Source of the DNA: Opisthocomus hoazin
Lineage: Eukaryota > Chordata > Aves > Opisthocomiformes > Opisthocomidae
NCBI RefSeq assembly: GCF_030867145.1
Contig: NC_134434.1
Location: 7,812,001-7,876,000 of the forward strand
Reading direction: 5' to 3'
Length of the DNA stretch: 64,000 bases
Positions 11,701 through 26,700 of the stretch are shown here, piece by piece. Made by a program: the position numbers and the translations under genes. The notes below the pieces were generated by a model. It made no database searches and was not told the DNA's origin. It was given only the letters and a program-made list of their open reading frames with translations. How positions within the stretch are numbered: the first letter of the stretch is position 1; the number at the start of each line of letters is the position of its first letter.

Positions 11701-14700
11701 GCTGCCGCGCAGCCTCTCCCTGCTTGGGCAGAGCCGACAGGACCCTGCGTCGCTGTCTCCGGCGCTGCGGTGGGTGCACGTGGCGCCTTGCCTGGGGTGT
11801 CCCACGCAGGAGCACTGCTGTGCCTGCAGATCCAGCCTCTCCTTGTAAGGGAAAACTGAAAGAAGTGAAGGGAAGACCAAAGAAATGAGTGGAAGTATCC
11901 GGAGACAGAGACGTGGAAGTGGGACTTGGGTCTCTGCCTGCTTAGTTCTTGGCTTCCTTTCCACCACGTGCCTTGCTAACCTTTCTGTGAAACCAAGGAG
12001 TCCATTTTGCTCCCAGAAATGCATCAGAGCCTAACTTTGCCAAAGCCCTTAGCTGCGAGAGGTGTAGGTAAACAAAGCAGCATGCATTTTTTCTAAAAGT
12101 AATAATACAAGGGTGAGTTAATACCACCGTAAATCGATGCTGATGCTGCTAAAATGTCCTCTGGCTGGATGGTTGGTTTTTATTGCTCACCGTTAGCGAC
12201 ATCCCGGCTGGCTCTTGGCCTGATGTCTGTACTGGTTGTGGGCTCGGGGCTGGACCCCTCTGCAGAGTAACTTCTGAAAGGGCTCGAAGGAAAATGTTGA
12301 AGGCAACCAGGAAGTCTTCCTAAAGCGGAACAGCTCTCCTTCCCCATTGTGTTGTCTTCCATGTGGTTTTATCTTTAGTGCCGCAGCAGCGAGGAAGTTT
12401 GGAGAGACGTAGCCTTTACGTGGCAAACCCTATATAACCTTTTCAGGCTGAAGATAAATGAGGGAAATGTCACATTATTGAAACAATAAAGGCAAAACCC
12501 GCCACTCCGTGGCAAAAAACATTGTCTTTGACTTGACCACATTTTTCAAAAGAGTAAATGAAGGTATTGTTCTTAGCAGGGAGCCAAGGCGCAGGGGTGG
12601 GTATTTGTGCTGAAAAGAGCGTGTCTGGGCTTGTTCCTGTGTTTGTGAGTGCGTATCGATCCAAATGCGAAGGGATGCTGGCATTCAGCTGAGGGCATTA
12701 GCAGCCGTTAGCGCTCCTCTCGGCACATTATCTACCGCAAGACTTGGTTAAAAGCAGTCCTGCAACTGGATCCCATCCATTTTGTCTTTCCAAGAGCCAG
12801 CCTCCCCACTCCTCTCCAGAGGCCTTTGAGAACTAGCACTGCCCTGGTGCTGGGGCACAGGGGTGGGGGGAGGTTTTTTGGTGGTTTGGGGTTTTTTTTT
12901 TTAAAGCGATCGCCTCAAAAGGAGACGTTTTCCCCTCTGTTTGGTCACTTTACCCAGCAGGGCCTTATCTGTCCGATAAACACGCGCTTCCCTGTTTGTT
13001 CCAGACCATCCTCCAGTGCCTGATAAAGGATGAATGTTTTGGTTGTCTTTTTGTTAAAACCACGCAGGCCAGCCCTCTGACGCAGATCTCAAATTCTTTG
13101 AATTGAAATGCGACCTCAGTGCAGGGTTGTAAAACTCGAGAAGCTGTGATCTGACATGGGTTCACGTGGCTGTTCAGAGAGCAGAGCTGTTTGCCGGTGC
13201 CGGAGACGTTAGGAAGGTTTGATCTTGACCTGGGACCCTCGGATTTAACCTGAAGCTGTTGCTGTCTCTTTATGTGAAGTTATCTTGTGGTGACCCTTCG
13301 GTGATATTCCCTAGTGGGTGCAGAGTTGCTCAGAGCTGTGTGATTGTACAGATCTTCCACACCACAACTGTTAGTCCAGAGCAGCTTTTACAGGTGAACT
13401 TTTCCCTTATTAAAGAAGACTTAATGCTGCTTCTATTTCTCTCTGCGCAGGTGTCGCCACGGCCCCTTGGGTAAATGTGTGCACTGCGTACCGCTGGAGG
13501 TAAGAGCCCCCAGAACGTGCCCTAGAAAGCTGCACAACAGCCTGACCGCTCGAATTCGGTTTCTTCCAGTACGAAGGCGTTCCCTCGAAGCGCTGCTCAC
13601 GTAAAGATGGCAGCTCTGGGTCAGAATCCTGCCGTGCACTGTCAAAGGTGCCGGCTCGCACCCAGCGTCTCGAAAGCTCTAGGCCTCCGTGACCCTGGGC
13701 TTATCCTGGTTAATGCTCTGTTTTTCTGCAGTAATGGGTTTAACAGAAAGTGCTTTAGAAAAGCTCCAATTTTCCTTCCTCTTTGCTCTTGCCTGGATCT
13801 TCTTGTTTCATCCCCTCTCTCGTGGATCCCGGCACTTCCCAGCTTAACCGTGTATTATTCAGCTTGAAGGCAGCTTCAGTAACACCCACAAACGTGCTAA
13901 GCTGCATAATTTGTGGTGCGAGGCAGTGATCCCTCAGAAGGCGCTGCGAGCCGGGATGGCTGTTCCCCCGCTTCCCCGCCGTGCGCTCTGGAAGTTCTTT
14001 GGCCCTGTCTGAGCAGCTGGGCTTTTTGTTTGTTGTTCGATATTGAAAGGAAAAAGCATTTTGCCTTTGAGGCTCATTCTGATTTGTGGAGCCAATCTGT
14101 TGTAAAAGTAGGAGGCGATAATAAAACTGGCAGTTGTAAAGCCCCGCTGTTTCTATCACAGTAGTAGCTGCCTGGAAAATGAGCCTAAATTTTCTTGATT
14201 GTTTCCACATTGAGAGCCGGTGGGGTTGACTCTAGAACATCCATTTGTTTGGTGATCAGTGTATGATCAGACAGGTGTCTGACCTGGCTTTGCTTTGTGT
14301 GGTGTTTTTGGCAGCCTTTTGATGAGGATTATTTAAACCATCTGGAACCTCCTGTGAAGCATATGTCGTTCCATGCCTACATCAGGAAGCTGACCGGAGG
14401 GGCAGACAAGTAAGAAAATCTGTGCGTTTACGGGAATCTAGTCGTAGCTTCTTTTTTAAAATACAAATGAAAGCACGGACAGGTCTCACCAGAGCGGTGT
14501 TGGATACAACTATTGAGTGGCAAACTGAGGAGAAAAGAAGAAAAGGAGAAAAAAAAAAAAAGGAAAAGGCAGGGGGGAAAAATTAAATCTTTTTCTTCTT
14601 TTCTTTTTTTTTTTTTTTTCCCCTGTGGCAATGTAATTGCTTCCAGGAAACACTACTGATGGGGGAAGAAGGCCAGATGGAAGGAAAAAGGTTCCCTAAT

Positions 14701-17700
14701 TATACCAGGCTCCAAGCTGGGGTCTCAAACCTTGCAGAGAGGCACTGAGACCGTGGTGGACCTGGGGAGCTTGTGTTCACCAACGGCTTTGCTTGCCTAC
14801 AAACATGAATAGGACAGAAAGACGAGCCTAACGTTGCTCAGGGCCTGACTCTGCCCTGTCCCGTGCTCTGTGTGTTTGTAGCGAAACCCTTTCTTGTTGT
14901 GGTGCCGTGGTTCTCCACCCACTAACTGGAAAACACGGCGTCCTGCCCCGCGACGGGTGGAAGATGCTGTGGTGACGCCAGCCAGACAAGCGCTGAGCAG
15001 AGAGGAAGCTGGAAGAAGTATTGATGTCTTTATGCCTCGCTGTGGCGCCCGTGTTCAGCAAAGGATCGAAAGTCCGCTGTGTTGTGAAATGCAGCTCCTG
15101 TGGCTGAGCTATTCAGAGGTGTAACCTTCTCCCTCCTCTTCCGAAATGCCGCTGGGATTTTTTTAATGTCTTTGTGAGATGCAGCTGAAGTCCCTAATAC
15201 TTTCATTTGAAGGGAACTTCCCTTTGCAGGAAGCCTTGCGCACATGAAAGGAGCTCTGATTTGCCCTAGAAGCATAATCTATTACTTCCCACGTGCTGCA
15301 TAAATTATTTAAGCAGGGTCCTGTGAGTTTTCTGTCTCTGCTCTTGCTCTAACATCTGCTTAGGAGCTGGGTCGGGGAGCACATTTTGGCCTCTTGACCT
15401 CCCTCGCTGAGTGGGCAGCAGAAGCTGCTCGGGGACCACAGGAGCGGAGCACCTCCCCATGGGAGTCTACAGGGTGCTTTGAGATCCTCTGGAGATGCAA
15501 AGCGTTGGTGTCTGCTCTGCCCAGCTTCCTCCATGATATTTCTAGTCAGTTGCTTTTTTTGAGAGGCATTTACTGTGGTAACAGCAGCCTTCTCTTCTCC
15601 TTCTTGTAGGGGGAAGTTTGTTGCCCTGGAAAACATCAGCTGCAAGATCAAATCGGGCTGTGAAGGGCACCCTCCCTGGCCAGAAGGCATCTGCACAAAG
15701 TGCCAGCCAAGCGCCATCACTCTCAACAGACAGGTGAGACGCAGCTCGCAGGAGCCCTGGTGCTTAAAGCTGAGAAGGGGCTTGGCCTTGATTTTCGGAG
15801 AGATGACTTCAAGAACAGCCAACCTGGAGCAAGAAGCTTCTGCATATTGGCAGTTGTTGGGAAATGGCGGTTAAGGTCTTCAGTCCTTGCAGAAAAGGAC
15901 TCCAAAATGTGTCTGGTTCAGCAGTTTCCTCTTACTGTGGAGGACATCTGAGTTGGCACCACTAGCGATGAGTCTCCGCTCTTTTTCCTCATGGGATCCA
16001 AAAGGCCACACGCTGTTTCTTCTTGTTTCCTCTTAAATTTCACTCTATTTTTTTAGTTGCAAAGGCGCTTGCGGTACGGGCCTCAGTAAAGAAGCCAAGC
16101 TAATGGGGTGGTGGGGGTGCTCAGTGCTTCCCCGCACTCCAGCCCGTGGTGGGTTCTGCGTGCTGGGCAGGGGAGCGGCGCTGAAGGCAGCGGTGGGAGA
16201 GGGAGGGAGGCAGCGAGCTTTCCCCGTCCCTGCTCTGGCAGGGTTCGGCTGTGACGGGGTGGTGTGCGTCCTGGGCAGCTGGGAAGGTGTTGGCGATAGG
16301 CAGACTGGACGGACCTAGTCGAGGGTGGCCTGACGCTTGCACTTTGTCGAACAGAAATACAGGCATGTTGACAACATCATGTTTGAGAACCACACAATTG
16401 CAGATCGCTTCCTAGACTTCTGGCGGAAGACAGGAAACCAACATCTCGGGTATCTCTACGGCCGGTACACGGAGCACAAGGACATCCCTCTGGGGATCCG
16501 GGCGGAGGTTGCTGCCATCTATGAACCCCCACAGGTAAAAGCTGGGTGCCGTGGCGTCAGTTTTGACTCCTAAACACGATTGGGGAACAGGGAAATGCTT
16601 TTTTGTTTGGGAAACCTCACTCAGTGTTTCAGCTCCGTAAGGAAAATGGTCTCATGAAAAAGATGTTGTGGTTTATGTCTTTGTGTATGTCACTGCCGCT
16701 GAAAGAATTTAAAACCCAGATTTGCTTTTTGTTATTTTTACATTTTCTTTTAGTTTGTGCTCAGATGATGTAAGGCAAGGGAGACTTCATAACAGTGGAT
16801 CTCACTTTTTGCGTTTCCATGATCGCTGGGTTGCCAAGGTTATGGTGCGGAACAGCTTGAAAACGAATTCTGTGCTAGGAAAAAAAATGTTGTGGCCCTT
16901 GCTTCAGCTTCTTATCAGCTCTCTGGGTAAATGTAAGCAGTTCAGTTAGGCAAAAATGAAGTCCGCTGCCTTGATGGAGCGGATGAGCTTTGGTGCCTCA
17001 GAGCCGGCGGGAGTCCCCGCTAGATGGTGCCCGGCATCGCGCAGCGCCGTGCAGCACCGTGCAGCTCCGCGCTCGGTGCCGCTGAGCCCTTCCGGGAGGC
17101 TGCAGCCAGAGCCAGGCCGCCGAGCCCAGCGTCCTAGGGAACCCAAAAAGTTGAATTTGGTGTTGGAGAGCTGAAAATGGGGGTGGAAAAGCCGCTCTGC
17201 CCACAACGCCAGGCTCAGCTTGAAGTGGGGGTTTGCCTGCTGGCTGCCTCACCGCTGATCAAAGTCACTTTTCTAAGCGCGGGTGCGATGTATACAAACG
17301 TGTCATGGTGGATCGTGTGCTTCGTCCCCTCTTGATGACTTCTGCAGGGTTGCTAGAGTGAAATGCAACAGATTTAAAGAACAAATAGATCTTTGGGAGT
17401 GTGTGTGTGAGAGCACGATTCTAAGCCTTTTAGAAGTTCATCCCCTGCTTTCCAATCTGAGCAGAGCCGTGCCCTCTATTGTTTCAGTATCGCTGTTAAG
17501 CACCTGCTTTGGAAGTTCATATGCTTCTAGTTGTGCACAGTAAAAGCAAGGAAGCTGTTGCTCTCCTGGCAAGCAGTCTCTGCTGTGCTTCTTGACACGG
17601 CATCTCCTCACGCGAGAAAGCTCGCCTCCGAAACGCGCCCAGATGGAGCAGTGTTTTCCGGAGCGCGGGGGGAAGGCCTGGGTGTGGGCTCTTGGATTCA

Positions 17701-20700
17701 CTGGGTTTCTGCCTCGCTGCTGCTCAGCGATTCAAACAAACGAAGCGGCGGTACAGAGCTGGCAGGTTGAACACAGAGCTTTGGAAAATTTATATGATCT
17801 CTCGCCTTTTCCAGAGTGCTGGGAACCAGCAGTGGCCTGTTTGCAAATGCTGAGTCTTTCATTCATAAACCCCGATGTGGTTTGCAAACCGAGCTGAAGA
17901 GCTCCGACAGGATGGGTCTGTGAATAGAGGAGGTCTCTGGGGTGAAACCAGGCAGTGGCGATGCTGAAGGGGAAACCCAGACCTCCGCTCCCGTCCTCTG
18001 CCTCGCTCCTGACAATGGCTAAGTGTACGGTGGTTTTTCCTGTTCTGTCTTACTGGTGAGTTTTTCTTTGCTGCAGATCGGTACGCAGAACAGCCTGGAG
18101 ATCCTGGAAGATCCAAAAGCCGAGGTTGTGGATGAGATCGCTGCAAAGCTTGGACTGAGAAAGGTTAGGACGTTGTTGGATCTCGTGCGTCTTTGTATGG
18201 CAGTGAGGAGAGTCACTGGCAGTTCTCTTCAGCGCCATGGGGTTATTCAAGACCATTTGGGCATATCTGAAATCTGGCTTAAGTGTCAGTAGCTCTTACG
18301 CTTTTAGGTATAAAAAAGCGAAACAAGAGCATTTTCCTGAGCACAAGCATCTAGCAGGGCTGTGCAGCTGAAGTCAGCAGTTCTCTGTCATGAATGACAT
18401 CAAAGGGAGTAGCAGAGAAGCAGAAACACGATTTTCCCTTTATTTGTCCTTAGATAGAAGCCGTTCCTGGTAGCATCTCCCCGGTGAGTGCTAATTTGGA
18501 GCAGATGTAGCTGGAGTTGCCTTCCGAGTTTGTTCTTCCTTTTGACAGCATCGGTGCTCCAATTCCAGGCACAGAGGCTGCTGCTCCTTTTTTGTTCTCC
18601 TCTGTGGGGTTCCGTCCCTCGGCGCTGCTCAGGCAGGCTGCGGGCAGTTAGTCTGTGCGTTGGTTTGGAGGTGCAGGTCCCCAGCAGCTCAGCCTCAGGC
18701 CTCTCTTCCCCTTGTCCCGCAGCCTGCCAGGACGTCCGGATGGTGAGAGCTGCTGGTTTGCATCTCTCAAACCTGTGCTGATATTTTCCGGTTTAGGAAA
18801 TCTTTTGGTATCGTGTCAATGCCAGGAATGAGATGTAGACAAACAAGATTTGACTTGCTAAAGAGAACACAAATTAGAAAAGAGTCAGTAGAGTAGACTA
18901 TAAACATCTGCGGTGAGGTCTTTTGTTCTCTGAAGATAAGATCTTGAGCCTTTTGCCAGCATCTGAAGCAAAGCTCCTGTACGCTTTATTTATTTCCATG
19001 CTTTTCCTCTGCTTCTCACATGAGGTATTTTTACGTGTAACGTACTGCTGGTTGCAGATTTGTGTCTGTCTGGGCTCTGCTGGGAGCCTGAATCAGCAGT
19101 TCTTCCTCTGCAGGGTTAATGCTGCGGGAGTTGGCCGGGAGGCGGCTGATCGGAGCTGCTTTTAGCAGTTTGTAGCACGTGTGCGTAGAAGGGTTCACGC
19201 AGCGGTGTGTGTGTACACATCTATACTCCTATGTGCAAACAATGCAGAAAGCAGGAGTGGTTTTTTTGGATCAGGGCAGACTCTGATTTGGAATGAATCA
19301 TACTCCAGTGGGAACATACGAGCTTTATCTTAACTAGCGACTGCGAGCCTCAAAATGAGATCATGTGAGCTGCTTTGTCATCTGCTGGCACTCCCGACGC
19401 TGCTTCGCTCTGAACGCTCGATAGGAAATGCTTTTTGCCGTGGGTGGGAGGAGGTAGCGGCTGAGAGGCCTCTTGCAGCCTCCAGATCTTTCCATGAAAA
19501 AATATTCCATAGTGAAACATAAAGCTGCAGGTGCCCCCGGCCAGCCAGCTGGCATGCTGCTCCTGGAAATCGGATTCAAATGAGCCCGGCACAGCTGGGA
19601 GAGCCATTTCCTTCAGGCAGCATACAGCAGGGCCGTGCGAGGAGCCAAGAACATCTTGTCCTGCTAGGAGAAAATGTATAAGCTCTCTTCTGGTTTGTTT
19701 TTTTTTTTTTCCCCCTTCTCTTCTTAAAGCACCTCTCTCCATAACGCTTCTTTATAGGTTGGCTGGATATTTACTGATCTGGTCTCTGAAGACACACGGA
19801 AAGGGACTGTTCGATACAGCAGAAACAAGGTGAGATTCAAGCGTGCAACTAATTACAGCTGCTAGGACGGAGGGTTGGTGTCATCGCCTGAACGCTGGCT
19901 GTGCCAAGCAGAGCGCAGAGCCAGGGCAGCGCAGGTGACGCTGGGACTGGAATTCTTCTGAAACATGGTTTTTCGGAAGCTGCTGAAGGAAGAGGAGCTT
20001 GAGCTCAAAGAGAGCTGCTAGGGTTTGAAGCTGTTTGGATAGCATGCGAAGCTGCCTGCAGCCCTTTGCCCACTCTGCTGTACGAAAAGGGCGCTGGCGG
20101 TTTCAGGAAATGTGGTGGAGTGGAGGGAGTGGGGTGGTGTGAGGTGCAGACTCAGCGAGCAAAGTGACTCAGAGGATGTTCCTATGGGCTGGGCTTTGTG
20201 AGATCTACGTGGCTCAGACTTCGACCTCAGTTTCCTGTGATTCTGAAATCAGTCCTTCTTTGGAAAACGAAGCCCTGTAAGGTGTGTGCGGGTGGGTGGA
20301 ACTAGGAGTAGGACAGTCCTGCTGGCGAGAGCCAGGCCCGGGGCTGGAGAGCTGACATGTCGCATTCTTTTCCCAGTCTCTGCAGCGACTTTCTACGAAA
20401 GCATGTTTTCCTAGGGTGTTGGTAGTTTCCTTTGGCTGCAGACCAGGGAAATAGGTCTAGGCTACGTCACGTTGTCCTTTCTATTGACATTTCTGCTCTT
20501 CCCTCAGGACACGTATTATCTAAGTGCAGAAGAGTGCATCACAGCTGGAAACTTTCAGAACCAGCAGCCCAACATCTGTCGCCTTTCTCCAGATGGTCAT
20601 TTTGGATCCAAGTTTGTCACAGTTGTGGCTACAGGTATAAACTGGCCTCGGCTTGCCCTGGCTCTCGTGGTGACACGTGAGTTATCTCTTGTTAACAGAA

Positions 20701-23700
20701 GAAGAATATGCAGCTCTGCCAGAAGAAGTCTGATGTCCTGGTCCCCGTCTGTCCTATTTAACAAGGGTTTTGCCTTGCTCTGTCAAGTAAAATACCTTTT
20801 CGTTCTTTGCGCTATCTTCTCTGCAATTATTTACCCTGTCCCCTGCAGGGAAGTTAGCTGAGGCTCAGACCTGGAGCATCCACCTCTCTGATCCAGAAAG
20901 CATTTTTTGCCTGCAGCCGGAGGAAAAAGTGTTGCTCACTTTTCTGTTTCAAATCTTTAAGCTCCAGATTCTGTTGCCTGAAAGCGGCAGTGCAGAACCA
21001 CAGCAGTCCGGATCCTGAAAGTCGCTCTGGCTGATTCAGCATAAAGGAGGGACCTTTATCTCCCTTGTGTCGCTGTCAGGGAAACCCTTAACGTAGGATG
21101 CTGTGCTCTTCCAAGCATGGAAACATTTTTTTGTTTGTCTGAATAAAACGGAGAAGCCTGCAAAACGCTTTGATTTGTCACCTCTGATTTTAGCCATTTT
21201 CACAGCACGTCTCCGGAGGCCCTGCGGAAGAGTCTGCGCTGCTGGGGCTGTGAGGGGAGATGTTGGCGTGTGCTGGGAGAGTTGTAGTGCTGGAAGTTCA
21301 GTCTGCTTCTCTCCACGGGATGACACATGTATTCAGTTAAAACTTCCCTGGAGCAGATATGCCGGGTTCTGGGTCTATTTAAAACAATGACAAAAACGCA
21401 CGGCTTCCACATAGCATCCAACTTAAAAACTGAAAGTGTGATATTATGTTGGCTCCTCTGAGCCCAGGTTTTGTAAGTGTTCCCGGAGCCTTTTTCGGCG
21501 AAATCGCTCTCGTTCAGTTAACAGGCCCGTGCAGTCAGACAGCTGCCTGTGCATTCCAAACTGCTAAACGCATCCATCTTGCATGAAAGATAGATAGATG
21601 TGTATCTCACTCGTTCTTTTGCTTATTTATTTATTTCTGGGAGTTTTTAAACAAAGCGTTTTGCTGAGAAAATGATGGCTAGCTTTGTTCAGGCCTTCCC
21701 TGTGTCTTGGGCAATGTTTAATTTCTAGTGTTTGTTCTGGAGCAGTGAATGATTGAGGTTAGAGATCAAAGGATAGAAAACGAATATTTCCTCTTTTCTG
21801 TTCCAGATAATTTCATTCTCTTCTTCTAAATCAGCCCATCAGGTTTCTATTTAAACGCTTGATTCCTTCCTTTTGTGCCATATAAATGTGCTTGGATAGT
21901 TTGCATCAACTTTGCCTTTAAATCCTCTACATGGATTAATTCCTATCCCCTCCTGAATTCCTAGGTTTGGAAATAGTAACGTTTTCCTACCATCTGTCTG
22001 TATCTTCTCTTTCCAGTTGTATTCTAATGACATATGACCTGATGTTGCTTACATTATCCAAATTAAAGCACCAAGCATGTGATCTATCGGCGAGCCAGGA
22101 TCTTAATTTCCACTTTCCATGTCAGATTTCCACCAAGCCATCCATTACGGGCTGGGAAAATGCTTTTTCTTCTCAGGCCTGACATTGCTGGGTGACCAAC
22201 CCCGAATCCGCAGCTCGTGGTTCCTTGGAAATGGAACAGGCTCACAGGAGCTGGCGGCCTGGTTGTGTTCTGAAAGAGAGAAGATACCTGCGGGGTGGTG
22301 GGAGGGTGACGCTGTCAGGAGCCTTCCGAAGGGGCAGCTTCGCCGCCGTTCAGCTCCTGGCAGAGCACTCCTGCTGTCGCTCCGGGGGTCTGTCCTGTTA
22401 GGGTGGCTGTGAAAATGCGTGTCACTAAATAAACGCAGAGCTCGGAGGGGATTCTTGCCTAGCAGTGCTTCCCGTGCAGCAGCACCGGCGCTTTCATCTC
22501 GCCGTTCTGCGCTCTTAGCAAGACAGGACAGTCGTGTTGAGCGCTGCTCTTCGAGTCGTGCCTCTCGGAGCTGCGCTGGGCAGATCGCTTTCGTGGTGGG
22601 GTCTCAGCCAGCCTCTTCTCTTCCAGGCGGTCCCGACAACCAGGTCCACTTCGAGGGGTACCAGGTCTCGAATCAGTGCATGGCGCTGGTTCGAGATGAG
22701 TGTTTGCTGCCCTGCCGAGATGCACCGGAGCTGGGCTACGCCAAGGAGTCCAGCAGCGAGCAGTATGTGCCTGATGTGTTCTATAAGGTAAGGGCTGCGT
22801 GCCTGGGGACCGGGGGAGCTGCCAAAACGGCTCTGCCACGTGTCTGGAGATCAGTGTGGTCAGCTCAGGAGAGGATGTCTTTGAGGTCTGAACTATTTTC
22901 AGTAGTAACCGTTCACCACATGTCTGCAAAGTAATTGCATAAGCTCCATTTCCCCCTCGTAAACGTGCCGCTACGGTTTCCAGTGCAGCAGTAGCCATTG
23001 GCTATCCAGCTTCTAACTGAGGTCTGCAGTGATCCGCCCAGAGCCCGTAGCAAGTGCTCCGAATTCACCTCCTCTTCCGTATTTGTTGGCAGTATTTGCC
23101 ATGCTTCTCTGTTGATTTTAATGCCCAGCTGAGTTCAGCTTCCTCCACTGCACAGCCGTATGATGTGTGCTAGCGCAACTGGCGTGGTGAAAGCGGTGGG
23201 TTCCTTATGCGGCGCTGGGGATTCGCTCATGCGTGACGTGTTTACGGGCACCAACTGGACAGCAGATGCAGGAAAAGCTTGTGTAGTTTGTGCAGCAAGA
23301 GGAAGGATGGCCCTGTGCATGCTTCTCTGCAACAAAAGGAAGGTGCGAAGGCTTTCAGAGCACGGGAAGGACCAGGATGTGCGCATCCTGTTCTCGGATC
23401 AGACAATAAACTCTACAAACTGGTCCTGAGGAGCAGCAGGGGATACGTGCATCCAGAACACCCTTAGGTGAAGCGTCGTGCAGGAGCGCTGCTGGTAGCC
23501 TGTCTGCGGCAGTTTTCGGGACAGCTGGTTAGCGGTGGATGGACTGTCATCGTTCCCTTGACAGTTGTTTCTGGAGATCTTCGGCCCCCCTGGTATTGCG
23601 GGGCCGGGTTAGAAACTTGAGGACAGGATCTTAGCTGAGGCTAATAGCACTGCTCCTCAAACTTGTCTATGTTGGTGCCCCGTGAGGAAGGACAGAGGAA

Positions 23701-26700
23701 ATAATTAACGGCACTGCTTGCCAACTAATTAGCTGTCCATCACCCAGGTTCGTTATCTCGTTCTTGTCTGTGTCTGATATTCACAGCCCGCTCAGCCCGC
23801 AGCACTCCTGCCGCCTGTGTTAAAGCTGTCCGTTGAGGAGCACAGGATGAGCAAAGCTGCCCTCATTTGAGATGACTGAAAGGAGCGTTTTGTGCGCCAG
23901 CGACAGAAACGGAGCTGGTCAGAATGCTCCCGTATGCCCTGAACCTGCAACGCTGGCCTGGGTGAATGAGGCTGTCCTGCCCCTCCACCCCTGAATGCTG
24001 AACTGCTGGCTTGTCTTGACGCCCCCTGAAAATGAGGAACAGCTCTTGGCTAAACTCAGTGCTCGAGAGGAGAGGTAGATGGAATCCGTGCCTTTTTCCT
24101 CAGCACGCAGACAGCTTGCTCTTAGGAGCTGATAAGCCAGGTCCGACTGAGATACAGCGGAGCTCGGTTGTGCAAGGGTTGGCCCTGAACGCGAAGCTGA
24201 GATCATCTCCTGGCGTGCTGCGGTCCTGCTCCGGAGGAGCCCGCGCTGTGCCACAGTCCGGGTGCAGCCTTGCAGGAGGTCCCGCAGGTCTGTGTTCCAC
24301 ATGTGGGCCACCCTGGGTGTTCGGGCGAGCAGGAAGCCGGTGGGTGTTCCCATAAGGTCTTCACTCCCATCCGTAATCCGAAGCAGGGAGATAAACAAAA
24401 TGCGAACTGATGGCTCCAGCCTTCTGTGGAAATTTCCATGAGCCACTGATTCACTGGGTCGGGCTGCAGCTTATTTCATATGTTTTATAACTTCGGTCCG
24501 TAATTGCCTTTTTCATGATGTGCTCAAGGAAGGCTTGAGGACTGCTCTGGCGGGTGGAATTGTCCTTCAGCCTCGAACGTGTTTGGCTGTAGGATCTCTT
24601 AATTTTTTTGGAATGTTCTTAAATCAATGGAAAGCTTAGTCACTCCTGGCTTTGAAAACCTTTGGGGTCTCATTAAACGCGTGAGGCTTGAGGGTCAGAG
24701 ACACTACCTCATAGTTACTGGGTTGGTGACAGCAGTGGTGTCAAAGCGTTTGTTAAAGACAGGACGAGGAGCGGGAGTCCGGAGCTCGGCCTCGCGGCAG
24801 AGGACAGCTGGTTTGTGGTGCAGCACCCTGCTCCCCCTTCCTCTGCTGAAACCGCAGGAGCCGAGCAGCTTTGTCCCCCCTCCTCGTGGTGGGGGTCCCC
24901 CTCTGTGCTGCCCCCCAGCTGGCTTTGGGCAGAAAGCTGCGTTTTTGAGTAGCTGCTGCGTTCTGTCTCGGCTGAGAAGCTGTTGCTGGTAGAAGGATAA
25001 GCCTGTGTGTAGATTTCTATGTAGTATGCAAATATTCATTTGAAAAGGTTCTCCTTCCCCTCTGCTCTGCCCTGGTGAGGCCCCATCTGCAGTGCTGTGT
25101 CCAGTGCTGGGCTCCCCACTTCAAGAAAGATGAGGAGCTACTGGAGAGAGTCCAGTGGAGGGCTATGAGGATGAGGAGGGGACTGGAGCATCTCTCCTCC
25201 GAGGAGAGGCTGAGGGAGCTGGGCTTGTTCAGCCTGGAGAAGAGAAGGCTGCGAGGGGACCTTAGAAAGGCCTCTAAATATCTGCAGGGTGGGGGTCAGG
25301 AGGATGGGGCCAGACTCTTTCCAGTGGTGCCCAGCGACAGGACAAGGGGCAACGGGCACAAACTGAAGCCGAGGAAGCTCCAGCTGAACCCGAGGAAGAA
25401 CTTCTTCCCTCTGAGGGTGACGGAGCCCTGGCCCAGGCTGCCCAGGGAGGCTGTGGAGTCTCCTTCTCTGGAGATATTCCAGCCCCGCCTGGCCGCGGTG
25501 CTGTGCAGCCTGCTGTGGGTGACCCTGCTTGGGCAGGGGGTTGGGCTGGGTGACCCACAGAGGTCCCTGCCAACCCTGAACATGCTGGGATTCTGGGATT
25601 CTGTGATTCTGTGAAAAGCCCTTTAGGATGAAAGGAGCTACACAAATTTATTCTAACTGGATGAGAACCAGAAGGCTGGTGTTTGTGGGGTATGGATGTA
25701 TTTATAGAACAACGAGGCATCCAGATGCAAGGCAAAATCAGCTGAGCTCTCGTGTCTGCCTACAGCCGGGCAGCGCAGCGGATCCACCTTTGGCTTTGCG
25801 AACAGGAAAAGGTGCTGCTGTTTGCGTCTTCGGCGCAGCGTAAGCCAGCAGCTGTCCTTCGGTCACGTTGTTGGAAGGTGTCCGGTACCTCCAACTGTGG
25901 CGGGTGGTGCTGCTTCAGCGAGGAGCGTGCAGAAATGCAGCTGGGTTGGCGACGCTGCAGGCGCAGGAAGGGCGTGAGGACCGGCGCTGCGGGCGGGAGA
26001 GCCGTGGCTTTGGGAGCTTGGCTGCACAGGCGAAGGGGTGCCTGGAAAGAGAGCAACGGCTGCCTTCGGTCAGCGAGCGGTTTTTCCATGGTTCGCGCCA
26101 CGTTTTGTGTTTGCGAAGCGGGAGCAGGGGCTACTGCATCCCCCGGGGCCGCAGCTGGTCCTGCCTGAACGTGACTCACCTCGGCGCTGTGTTAGCGTAG
26201 ATGGGCTTTTCTTCCATGGAACTGGGAAAACTGATGGCACCAGCGCTGTCCTGCCTCGGGAGGCGAGGCGTTTTTCCTGAGCCTCGAAGCCTTGTGATTT
26301 CGGTATGTCTTTACCATTCTCTTTGTGTTGGCCACTAGCCCTGCAGCTTAGGGGAACCACCCCAGTGGAGCTGGCGGTATGCGCTTGCTGCATGTGGCCG
26401 TTGCTTTCCTGGCTCGGGAAGGCTGGAGCTCTGCTCTAGCGTGAAAGTCGAGGGCTTTGGGGACCGTGAGTACGAGTTACTTTGCTCTGAGATGCCTCTG
26501 CAGGTAAGATTAGCCAGAAGGAAGAAAACATCCCCCTCGGCCTCCCGGGTTGCCTGTGAAGCGTCGCAGCGCCGCGCTGTTTCCAGTTCGCCTGTTGTGC
26601 AACCGGCACGCGCTGCTTGGCGAGTTCAGTGCGAGGAAACTCGGGAAGGAGTCGCTGTTGTCAAGACACAGACACACGACTCAGGGTAACCACTCTGTGA

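Noticed and set aside
14548-14620. A-rich then T-rich runs in NPLOC4 intron 6 that could be a retrotransposon tail
   Set aside because: No adjacent SINE or LINE body or target-site duplication was seen; treated as simple sequence.
16755-16850. Possible box C/D snoRNA in NPLOC4 intron 8 (AGATGATGT near the start)
   Set aside because: A C-box-like sequence alone was seen. No convincing D box at the right distance with a terminal stem, and I know of no snoRNA hosted in NPLOC4.
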